DNA of 64,000 nucleotides, from assembly GCA_963575645.1 (NCBI GenBank), contig OY754468.1:23336465-23400464 (forward strand), given 5' to 3'. The translations under genes and the position numbers were made by a program. This document shows, one piece after another, positions 54,808 to 64,000 of the stretch. Position 1 is the stretch's first letter. Every line of letters begins with the position of its first letter. This stretch comes from Xanthostigma xanthostigma (lineage: Eukaryota > Arthropoda > Insecta > Raphidioptera > Raphidiidae). A model generated the notes under the pieces. It was not told the origin of the DNA and did not search any database. It was given only the letters and a program-made list of their open reading frames with translations.

Positions 54808-56165
54808 TGACGTCACTCTAAATCCAATATGGCGGACTTCTAAATATGGCGGACTAATTTTATTATGCTTTCCTACAATATGGGTATCAAATGAAAGGGC
54901 TTGCTGAGAATAACTCGAAAAATAAAGTGACGTCACTCTAAATCCAATATGGCGGACTTCTAAAGATGGCGGACTAAGTTTATTATGATTTCCTACAATA
55001 TGGGTATCAAATGAAAGGGCTTGCTGAGAATAACTCGAAAAATAAAGTGACGTCACTCTAAATCCAATATGGCGGACTTCTAAAAATGGCGGACTAATTT
55101 TATTATGCTTTCCTACAATATGGGTATCAAATGAAAGGGCTTGCTGAGAATAACTCGAAAAATAAAGTGACGTAACTCTAAATCCAATATGGCGGACTTC
55201 TAAAGATGGCGGACTAATTTTATTATGCTTTCCTACAATATGGGTATCAAATGAAAGGGCTTGCTGAGAATAACTCGAAAAATAAAGTGACGTCACTCTA
55301 AATCCAATATGGCGGACTTCTAAAGATGGCGGACTAAGTTTATTATGATTTCCTACAATATGGGTATCAAATGAAAGGGCTTGCTGAGAATAACTCGAAA
55401 AATAAAGTGACGTCACTCTAAAACCAATATGGCGGACTTCTAAAGATGGCGGACTAAGTTTTTTATGCTTTCCTACAATATGGGTATCAAATGAAAGGGC
55501 TTACTGAAACTAACTCAAAAAATAAAGTGACGTCACTCTAAATCAAATATGGCGGACTTCTAAAGATGGCGGACTAATTTTATTATGCCTTCCTACACTA
55601 TGGGTATCAAATGAAAGGCTTGCTGAGAATAACTCAAAAAATAAAGTGACGTCAGTCTAAATCCAATATGGCGGACTTCTAAAGATGGCGGACTTAGTTT
55701 ATTATGCTTTCCTACAATATGGGTATCAAATAAAAGGGCTTGCTGAGAATAACTCGAAAAATAAAGAGACGTCACTCTAAATCCAATATGGCGAACTTCT
55801 AAAGATGGCGGATTAAGTTTATTATGCTTTCCTACAATATGGGTATCAAATGAAAGGGCTTGCTGAGAATAACTCGAAAAATAAAGTGACGTCACTCTAA
55901 ATCCAATATGGCGGACTTCTAAAGATGGCGGACTAAGTTTTTTATGCTTTCTTACAATATGGGTATCAAATAAAAGGGCTAACTGAAAACAACTCGAAAT
56001 AAAAGTGACGTTACTCTAAATTCAATATGACGGACTAAGTTTTTTATGCTTTCCTACAATATGGGTATCAAATGAAAGGGCTTGCTGAGAACAACTTGAA
56101 AAATACAGTGACGTCATTCTAAATTCAATATGGCGGACTTCTAAAGATGGTGGACTTAGTTTTTT
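54808..56165. repeat. 120-bp satellite array, ~11.5 units
   Basis: Monomers start gtgacgtcactctaaatc at 54808, 54928, 55048 and so on at exactly 120 bp up to 55528, then with small indels to 56165. Each normally holds tgacgtca (a CRE-type palindrome), two atggcggac motifs and gggtatcaaatgaaagg. Because 120 is a multiple of three, minus-strand frames of 205 and 100 codons run through several units. I regard these as by-products. Unit variants suggest that pairs of monomers were duplicated together. Confidence 0.97.
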
Positions 56166-56514
56166 ACCCCAGAATTGTTTTTAAAAAACTCCACATTTGC
56201 CCCTTCCCGTTTCACTGCGAGACAATTCGCATACCCCTTTATCGTTCAGCCCGGAATTGTGTTTTTAAAAACTCCACATTTGCCCCTTCCCGTTTCACTG
56301 CGAGACAATTCGCATACCCGTTTATCGTTCACCCCGGAATTGTTTTTTTAAAAACTCCACATTTGCCCCTTCCCGTTTAACTGCGAGACAATTCGCATAC
56401 CCCTTTATCGTTTACCCCGGAATTACAATTCGCATACCCGTTTATCGTTCACCCCGGAATTATTTTTTTAAAAACTCCACCTCTGCCCCATCGCGTTTCA
56501 CTGCATATATTTAT
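56166..56514. repeat. 83-bp tandem repeat, ~4 units
   Basis: Units carry ccggaattgtttttttaaaa, actccacatttgcccc, cgtttcactgcgagacaa and ttcgcataccc (anchors at 56172, 56254, 56337). One unit has an internal deletion near 56420. It begins immediately after the 120-bp satellite. Confidence 0.92.
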
Positions 56515-57009
56515 GCTATAAAATTGTTTTTATATAATAATTGGGTAGTTTTCATAACGATTTATTTCTGTTTTTACAAGAAAGTTATGAATTTTTTTTT
56601 CTAAACTCATAATTTCAGAAATATTTAGAAAAAAAATCTGTTGTTCTTTTGTTCTGAAGATGTTAGTTAGGTAGTTCTTTGTTTAATGTTTGCATGACAT
56701 AATAACATATTACATAGAGAACCATGAAATTATTAAAATTATTTTTTTCCTTTCTGTGTTTCATTATTTTCAACTGTTATTTTTTTCTTAAATTAAGTAA
56801 ATTAAGTTATAATTAAGCTCCAAGTGTCGTTAAATATATACACCGATTTTCAAACAAAACACCGGGGTATATGCTGTAAAATTTCGCGCCTTGTAATTCT
56901 TGAATTACTTGGGCATATACTCCCACTGGTTTTTTTTGAGCTCGAAGAGCTAAAAAATAAACTTCTTGCTATATTTGATATATTTTTGATCATTTTGAAC
57001 TCGAAAATA
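56515..57009. other. No gene; fragment of the 'catgcgc' repeat
   Basis: At about 56515-56600 the tgctataa..ataataattgg and ttttcataacgatttatt phrases belong to the 'catgcgc' repeat family. The 89-codon plus-strand frame at 56824-57093 is not recognised and runs into that family's reverse copy. Confidence 0.4.
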
Positions 57010-57360
57010 GCGGGAAGTTACAGGGATGGCCTGCAGGGTCAAACTACTTTTCAAATTTTTTTTTTTATTTTCATAGTATTTCCGAAACTATAAAGCTTAG
57101 AAAAAAGTTTTTAACGAAACTTTCTTGAAAAAATAAATAGAATAATAAGCCGTTATGAAAAGTATACCATTATTATATAAAAAAACACTGTTTTAGCATA
57201 TATCCCTTCTGTGCATGCGCCGATTTTCCCCAAAAACAATAGGGCTCTTCATATTTGCATACCAAATATCCTCTCAAAATTTGATTTCAATCAGCTCATC
57301 CGTTTGACCTGTATCGTGTTTACAGTCTAACAGACGAACAGACGCACAGAGTTTTTTAAA
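57010..57360 (-). repeat. 'catgcgc' dispersed repeat, reverse copy
   Basis: On the minus strand it reads gcgtctgttcgtctgttag, ggtcaaacggatgagctga, ttttgagaggatatttggta, aatcggcgcatgcacagaag and on to an A/T-rich end. It is the longest single copy in the window and shows the order of parts for the family. An A-rich terminus suggests a retroposon. Confidence 0.65.
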
Positions 57361-57729
57361 AATATGTTTTTTGGATTCGGGGGACCTCAAAACGGAACGA
57401 TATTGTAAAATTTTTGAATTTTTGAATTCCCTACTTGTGGGTTGGTAAAATCAAATATTTCTGAAATAAAACTTTGAGATAAGTGGTCAGCAGTTGTCTC
57501 CATAGATGTATCACTTCAATCAAATCGTTCCCCAGAACGCTGTGTATTATGTCGTGCAAGACTAAAGTAACATTGGTTGAAGAATTCTTAGCTAAGAGTT
57601 TATAATAGACTAACCGCTATCGGCGGCTTCGCACGCGATTGAGATGAAACAACATTATATCGATTTTTTGCTGATATTAGTTTAAAATTCGGAGAACCTG
57701 TCTGTTTGCGCAGTATAACATTCTCTATA

Positions 57730-58466
57730 TACAGCGTGTCCCATTTTAATGTCCCACCCCGGATAACTTTTGTCAGTGACCTTGAATGAAAAATTGTTTG
57801 GTACAAAAGTTGTACAACATGGAGGGGGACATTCGATGGCACTAATACTTTTGACCTTGGGTGTAAGGTTCAAGGTCATTCAAAGTCAACTTTGTTTTTT
57901 TTAATGGAACGTCCTATTTTTGACATCGGCAATCGATTGCGCGTGAAAAAATATGAGACTTTTGTCTGAAACTTTTTTCGAGAACGGGCAAAACTCTGTG
58001 CGTCTGTTAGTCTGTTAGTCGGTTATTCGGTTAGTCTGTGAACACTATACAGGTCAAACGGATGAACGGATTGAAACAAAATTTTGGGAGGATGTTTGGT
58101 ATGCAAATATGAAAAGCCCTATTGTTTTTGAAGAAAATCTCCCCATTCTCGAGTTGAAAATTCAAAAATTTTCAATTTTCAAGGCTAAATTAATTGAGAA
58201 AATTTGCCCGTTCTCGAAAAAAGTTTTAGACAAAAGTCTCATATTTTTTCACGCGCAATCGATTGCCGATGTAAAAAATAGGACGTTCCATTAAAAAAAA
58301 ACAAAGTTGACCTTGAATGACCTTGAACCTTATACCCAAGGTCAAAAGTATTAGTGCCATCGAATGTCCCCCTCCAAGTTGTACAACTTTTGTACCAAAC
58401 AATTTTTCATTCAAGGTCACTGACAAAAGTTATCCGGGGTGGGACATTAAAATGGGACACGCTGTA
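57730..58466. mobile_element. Long-TIR foldback MITE with captured loop
   Basis: Inverted repeats of about 240 bp run from tacagcgtgtcccattttaa to ttaaaatgggacacgctgta, through aggtcactgacaaaagtt and cgcgcaatcgattgccgat, flanked by TA. The loop (about 57990-58140) is a copy of the 'catgcgc' repeat. The arms are highly similar, so the element is fairly young. It is non-coding; the 60-80 codon frames on both strands are mirror images of each other. Confidence 0.9.
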
Positions 58467-58689
58467 TAGCAACGGATTACAAAGTCAACACACTGCGAGA
58501 GTCGTTTTTTTAATGAATTATGCAGAAGCTAGTTGAATGAATACAAATAATAAAATCGTAACTTATAGGTATAGGTTGTAATTGTGCAGTTTTAAAAATT
58601 CCCAGAGCAAATTTTCAGTTTTCGTTATTTTTTGCCTGTTTAGTATCTATAAAACAATTAGGAGCCATCCATCGTCGGACACCTTGGAG

Positions 58690-59050
58690 ATATAAAACAT
58701 AAAAAGCTTATCAAATGCAACTTTAAGTTACAAAGCCAAAGTTACTAGCAGCGCCATTTAAGTGTCTATTCTAGTAACTAATAAATCTCAGATGTCCCCG
58801 TCAAGAAAAGTCTTGTTACAATCCAACGCATACACACAGCAAGCGTTACGCGCTGTCATCTAACAAAATACTAATAACTAAAAAACTAAACTAGTAAATA
58901 AATTTCGCCTTGTTATCTAGATGTCGCCTTCATATAAAGCTATGTTTAATCCAACGCACACAAACCCAACGTCCTTCCATAAAAGTGTCGCGCCAATTGC
59001 ACGGTTTTACTTCCAACCAAACGCGCCATTAGATGTTTCACATCAAAAAC
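58690..59050 (-). repeat. 'aaacatctaatggcgcgtt' dispersed repeat, reverse copy
   Basis: On the minus strand it begins gatgtgaaacatctaatgg and includes gttggaagtaaaaccgtg, agcgcgtaacgcttgc and gctagtaac. It is the most complete of three copies (29037, 43010, here). Confidence 0.6.
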
Positions 59051-61627
59051 TGTAAACCTGTTGTCTATATTATAGCACGGCAGTGGAAGGATTTCTGGTA
59101 ACGTAGGTCCATTCCCACCTGTGAATAAATAAAAGAAAAAAGACGGACAGATTTCTCAAAACGGTGGATTGTTTGGGCTGTACCGGTGTTATTTTGGGCC
59201 CATAGTGATCAGAGAGGGTACAGCTCCACTTCTTCTACTGTTCTGAGAAACTTGTGCAGAAATGTAACAAAGAAAAGAATATGCAGTTGGTCGATAACAA
59301 TTATATTTCATAATCACTTCAAAAAAACGTGTCGGTGATAAGGTACAAAGAAATCTGATTTACAAGTACATTCTTAATATTAACAATATCATTTGATCAT
59401 GATTGACAATTAGAAACTGGGGGTAGAACCCTGACGAGGTGATCACTTAAATATCTAGGGAAGTACATTTAATAAGGTTGCTTAAATTAAAAAAAATAAT
59501 AAAACGTGAAAGAGGAAAAGAAAACTAGGCGTGAGCGTCATACCTTTTTCTGAAGAGTACTTACTTACACTTGAACAATACTTATTCTAGGAATACTTTA
59601 CATAATTCGTGAGTGACTACGGGTATTTAGGCGCTTCATGGTAGTACAATGAAGTCTAAATTCGGTTTGGAGAAGAAGCTTGAAGATGATTCTGTGGTTT
59701 ATTCCATGAGCGTCCTTTTCATGCGACCGCACCGAATCCCGGAAAACAACTTAATGTTTGTTATTTTTCCGTAACTAATCAATATTGATTTTAATTATTT
59801 CAAACCTAACAACTATTGTTTGTCACTTTTTCACTTTTAAAAATCACAGATACCGCGTATTTAGAGTCAGACGACTGGATCACACGATAGACACACTTAT
59901 GTTTATAAGTCCAAGCCACGCGATCCAAATCGTACCGCGCATGCTAATACCCGCGAATTTAGTGATTTGATTTCCTTATTTATTTATTTTATTATAATAA
60001 TTTTTATGCTAATATTAAAAAATTGTCGCGGTGCTATGGCACCACGTGACAATATATTTTACTTCAACCGGCGTGAAGGTAATCGGCACACCTTAAGTAT
60101 AGTGTGCCATATATAATATTATTGTATGCACATATTTAATATCGTAGGTATTACTCTTCAAAATGAACGGACTAGTGGAAGCGACCACAAGCTAATCCAA
60201 TAGAGAACCTTTCCGCAGGTCGCATCACCAAAATATACACAACTAGCTGACATCTACACTGCACTTTAAATGTCAAGAATTGTGAATCTGTTGTAAAATT
60301 TAAATATTTATAAGTAGATAGTGCAGGATGAGATTGTAATAGAATTTATGAAAGTCACCACTCACCGAACAGTAGCTTTTATAATATATTAGTTCTTACA
60401 TAAACTAATACTTTATCGAATTTTGTCGTCCATCTTGAATCTAAATAATCCTATGAAATTTAAAGCAACTTTTAATGCTATCACTGAGTTTTGTTGAAAG
60501 GCAATTTTATCTAATCTGCAATTTTCTGCATTTTATCACAGAAAATGATTTTATAAAAGTATTTTGAATATTAACAATATATGAATATACATGCAGTTTC
60601 CTAAATCATTCTAGAACACCTACTTTAATGTCAAACGACACTCAACTTTTTTTATAATGCCCACATATATTTTTTTTTTTTCATTCAATCCGATAGAGAA
60701 TTTTTTTTCGAATACTAGAATAACAATTTGAAAAAATAATATTGCTTATCAATTTTTTCCAGAGAACACTTGGAAATCATGGCAGACATAGTAATTTTTT
60801 AATCTCGATAAATAATCAATTAATTAATTCGAAGAACAAAGTTAACTTCTCAGATCTCGTTGTTTTCAGAAAAAAATGCATGCGGACATAAAGAAAAGTT
60901 GAGTCTCGTTTAAAATATCAAAATTAAGGTATTTTTGTAATGTCTCCAGAATTATTTCTTTAATTGTATTGTTTATTGAAATTAAGACGCCCTTTAAGAA
61001 ACTCCCTGTACATAAAAAAATAATATAAAAATGTCCGATTTTGAATTATTAGACGTAGAATTCAAAGCTCCTATGAATCAATACCCAAATAGGTAAATCA
61101 CATTTATTATTATTCTGCCGGAACATGAGATTCTGACGTCCCTTCCGGCCATTTTTTTTATTGTTTTCTTTATGTCGTCGTTTACCTAAATACAATTAAC
61201 ATCAAAATAACGGTTTCAACGAGTACTTACTTTCATTTCATCATGCCATGTCAGAATTCATCGTGCTGCAAACACTTGGCAGTCCTATTTTTTTTTTCAA
61301 TTTCAGGAGAATAAAAAGAATACTAACAAGTGCGAGTTCTTATTTAAGTGCTTCAATGTTAACTAACGCAGACAAGTTTTCTGAGTTTTAGATAAATAGA
61401 AAATCCGACGGTCGACTCTAGGACTATTTGGCCCCTAAAATATACCTATCTATTGATGTATGTAGGACGTTGGTATATAGGTATGTAAGAGTACACCACC
61501 ATATCAGTATATACTGATGTGATGTGGTTCTATCATAGTACTAGTAAAACTTGCAGAGCTTACAGTACCAGTAGAGAACTAACACAAAAAAGTCTTACAG
61601 AAGAGTCAGTGATCAAACCATATTTTT
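59051..61627. other. No gene recognised
   Basis: The longest stretch of the window without a recognised element. It is AT-rich with many short homopolymers. Small hairpins exist (for example gccggaa ... ttccggc near 61118-61150). Frames do not exceed about 61 codons and have no motif. Confidence 0.4.
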
Positions 61628-61700
61628 ACCGACTACAAAAAAAGAGGTAAATTTGTCGTGTATGTTTGTATGTAGGTATATGCTTTAAATATTATGTGAC
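61628..61700 (+). repeat. Relative of the 9411 repeat
   Basis: The text accgactacaaaaaaagagg followed by tgtatgtttgtatgtagg has the layout of the 'accgacttcaa' repeat at 9411-9640 but is diverged. Confidence 0.4.
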
Positions 61701-61944
61701 CGCGATAATTTTAGGAACTCCTTAACCGATTTAGACTGTGCGAAGAACCTTAGATCAATTACAATATTCGTGTGACACGGTTAATTACAAGAATATATGA
61801 GTGATGGTGGTAGAAGAAACGGGTCTCAACCTGCACCTCCACCATATTTTACCGTTTCGTTTTGTTTTTAAGATCTAGAATCATATTTAATATTGTCAAT
61901 TATTTATTTATAAAGAATAAATTGAATATATAATTGACTTTTTT

Positions 61945-62030
61945 ACCAGTTCTGGGATTTGAACCTCGAAACTGGGGAATAAAAGAGCCATAAAGTAATT
62001 AAGTCATTGTAACTTGACATCTACTCACGT
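61945..62030 (-). mobile_element. Possible tRNA-derived SINE head (minus strand)
   Basis: On the minus strand a B-box-like ggttcaaatccc lies about 50 bases after a candidate A-box region, with flanking ccagtttcga ... agaactgg able to pair as a T stem would. No complete cloverleaf could be drawn, so a functional tRNA gene is unlikely. Confidence 0.35.
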
Positions 62031-62144
62031 GCTAAGAATTGTGTGGAATGATACTAATTTAAGTCAATATTCACTTCTCAAAATTTTACTATAATTTTCA
62101 TTTTGAGATCCCCTGAATAAAAAAAAACACATTTTTGGAAAAAA

Positions 62145-62530
62145 TCTGTGCGTCTATTTGTTTGTATACACGATACAGGTCAAACGAATGAGCAGATTAA
62201 AACCAAATTTTGGGCGGATGTTTGATATACAAACTTGAAGAGTTCTGTTGTTTTTGGGGAAAATCGGCGCATGCGCAAAAGAGATATGTGCTATAACGTC
62301 GTTTTTATTTAACAATGCTAAATGTAGAAAATAACGGGAAGTGTGATAGATGAAAAATAGTAATGGTGCGAATGGCGTCTGTTATGATATAAAGTCGAGA
62401 AACGGACGTTAAACGCATTATTATTATCCACTTCCCGACGATAATTAAAATAATAATAATTATTATTATTAACAATGGTATACTTTTCATAACGGTTTAT
62501 TATTCTAGGTACTTATTTTTACAAGAAAGT
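62145..62530 (+). repeat. 'catgcgc' dispersed repeat, split by a SINE tail
   Basis: Left part 62145-62317 (tacaggtcaaacgaatgagc to gtcgtttttatttaacaatg) and right part 62470-62530 (gtatacttttcataacggt) are continuous in other copies. The segment between is the SINE tail listed next. Confidence 0.7.
62318..62469 (+). mobile_element. SINE 3' tail, 8-bp target duplication
   Basis: It matches the end of the SINE at 27885-28245 (ataacgggaagtgtgatag, gtcgagaaacggacgttaaa, then ATT repeats). taacaatg stands on both sides (62310-62317 and 62470-62477). It is a strongly 5'-truncated copy. Confidence 0.75.
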
Positions 62531-62644
62531 TTTGTAAAAAAATTCTTTTTTTACTTTATAGTTTTGGAAATATTCTGAAAATAAATAAAATCAGCTGATG
62601 CAGATAACCATGCAAACGAATAGCAAATATCATAATATGTAATA

Positions 62645-62765
62645 CTAGCCGTTACCCGCGTTACCGCACGCGATAACAAATTTTATTTTCTTTTTTATAT
62701 TATATCAAATGTCAATATTGTTGGAATGGTTCCGGCGTTTAATTGGCTGGAATTTTTTAAAGTAT
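62645..62765 (-). mobile_element. Helitron-like 3' end (minus strand)
   Basis: CTAG at 62645-62648 on the plus strand is preceded by A and followed inward by 8 bases and a 5-bp hairpin (cgcgttaccgcacgcg, 62657-62672). The minus-strand reading ends hairpin, spacer, CTAG, T. The next 95 bp match 52435-52549. Confidence 0.6.
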
Positions 62766-62789
62766 CAAAATTGTAACCCGTTCTTACGT

Positions 62790-62880
62790 AATGTAATAAT
62801 CTCCTGCCCTAGCACTGGTTCTCCAAGTTGGGCAGGAGATCATTTATATTATAATAATGCATACATGTAATTGTATAACA
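62790..62880 (+). mobile_element. LINE 3' tail fragment
   Basis: It contains tgccctagcactggttctc, the reverse complement of the segment at 6620-6660, followed by an AT-rich stretch. It is probably the 3' untranslated tail of a non-LTR retrotransposon. Confidence 0.5.
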
Positions 62881-64000
62881 TTTTTAGGATATAAAAAAAT
62901 AAAATTTAAATATGGTGTTGCAGCTGCTACCGCAAAAACTACATCCATTTATTTCAATGCACGTTTTTTGTTGCATCATTCACCGCCATGTTACGACTAC
63001 TATATTACGGTACCGCTATCTTAGGAAATCAAAGCTTTGCCAGTCTCCTGAAAAGACAGAACAGTAACTTCGCGACAACACCGGTACTGTTATCAAAGTT
63101 ATATTAATTAAAACTGTACAATATCGGCACCTTAGAGAAGTTACGGATCTGTCCTTTCAAGAGACGAACATGTCTAGTGGGAGCCATTCAATTACGTCAC
63201 ATACTGAAGGGAGCGATAGTAACAATATTGTGATGCTCGAGGTACAGTATTAAAACAAAAGGCAAACGACTGAAATGAGATTTGTATAAATGAAATCTGA
63301 AACATACCTACAGAAGCTCAACTATACTATTGTTTTTAAGGCGGTCGTTAGAGAGAAATGTGACGTACTATTAGACGGGGGTAATATTTATAATGACAAA
63401 ATGTGACATGTGAGAGGGGGATAAAAAAAAGTGAGAGCGGATAGCTTTACGAGTGGTTGAAATAAAACTTCTCTTAATTCGTTTATACCGCTTTCACTTT
63501 TGGGAAATATTCACTCACAAATTAAATCACTCGAAAATTATATTACGTTGGCTATGCTTATTGGCTATGTTTCCACTTTCATTTGGGAACCGCGATATGG
63601 ACTACTCTATCTGGCGGCGAAACTTACTAACTAACATGTAAGAAACAAGTATATGAATCGTACTGTCAATGAATACTGTTAATCGTGATTTTTTTATAAT
63701 AATAATAAAAAAATCGTTGATAAATTAATAAATAACTTATTATGGAACCTGCGAAGTTTTCACCTCGTGCAAACACAAATAAAAAGTTATAAAAAGTTGT
63801 AATAGTTATAGTATACCACGTCATTTCAATGCAGATGGTTAGTTATTTTACCAAGTAAGTAGGTATTATACTTAATCTTAGTATTGAAAACTTAATTTAT
63901 TAATTGAATAGTTATTACTATTAAATAACATTCCCAATTTTGATAGAAAAAATTAAGTTAAAAAGACATTTTGACAGATGACTATTTTTAGGTTGAGAAC
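62881..64000. other. No gene recognised
   Basis: AT-rich with moderately GC-richer patches near 63000-63200 and 63580-63620. A 62-codon plus-strand frame at 63453-63641 has no recognised motif. The window ends without a defined element. Confidence 0.4.

Noticed and set aside
54799-55895. Minus-strand 205- and 100-codon frames as a repeat protein
   Set aside because: They result from a 120-bp satellite whose period is a multiple of three; other monomers break the frame.
54808-56165. CRISPR-like array
   Set aside because: Units are contiguous 120-bp monomers without unique spacers, and the sequence is eukaryotic.
61945-62030. Functional tRNA gene
   Set aside because: Only a B-box-like motif and a partial T stem are visible; acceptor, D and anticodon stems could not be drawn.

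Overview
This is a gene-poor, AT-rich stretch of a eukaryotic genome, almost certainly an arthropod and probably an insect. The evidence is the mix of repeats: an insect-type mariner with an internally deleted transposase, Penelope-like retroelements with a GIY-YIG domain, hAT, PIF/Harbinger-like and pogo-like MITEs, Helitron-like 3' ends, tRNA-derived SINEs and LINE tails. I found no intact host gene, tRNA, rRNA or CRISPR array. The only recognisable protein-coding remains belong to transposable elements: two LINE reverse transcriptase C-termini, a Penelope GIY-YIG region, the two ends of a mariner transposase, and the first exon of a Harbinger transposase.

Layout. 1-12 kb: a long-TIR MITE, a 178-bp tandem duplication, two dispersed repeats, LTR-like fossils and two foldbacks. 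11.8-20 kb: a Penelope 3' part, four copies of a PIF-like MITE (one carrying a nested hAT MITE), a LINE remnant and a Helitron split by another element. 20-31 kb: four foldbacks, the deleted mariner, a hAT-like element split by a SINE, and a deleted Harbinger. 32-39 kb: a foldback MITE interrupted by a retroposon, a near-perfect 163-bp palindrome, a Helitron with a 162-bp exact duplication, a tiny inverted Penelope dimer and a TIR element holding an LTR-like fossil. 39-52 kb: a young hAT MITE, two MITEs lying almost end to end, two copies of a TTAA hairpin MITE, one of them in a nested palindrome, and an inverted Penelope pair interrupted by a hAT element with a perfect 8-bp target duplication. 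52-58.5 kb: a block of tandem repeats including a 120-bp satellite, then a second long-TIR foldback. 58.7-64 kb: sparse, with SINE, LINE and Helitron ends.

These parts do not form a pathway. What ties the window together is its architecture. Well over a dozen large inverted repeats lie in 64 kb, several elements have inserted into others, and the target duplications give relative ages. The points most worth following are the satellite with a CRE palindrome and two PHO/YY1 cores in nearly every monomer, the inverted Penelope dimers, the hammerhead-like cores in a foldback, and the nested palindrome at 44-45 kb. Family names rest on sequence recognition and terminal structure only; no database search was run.
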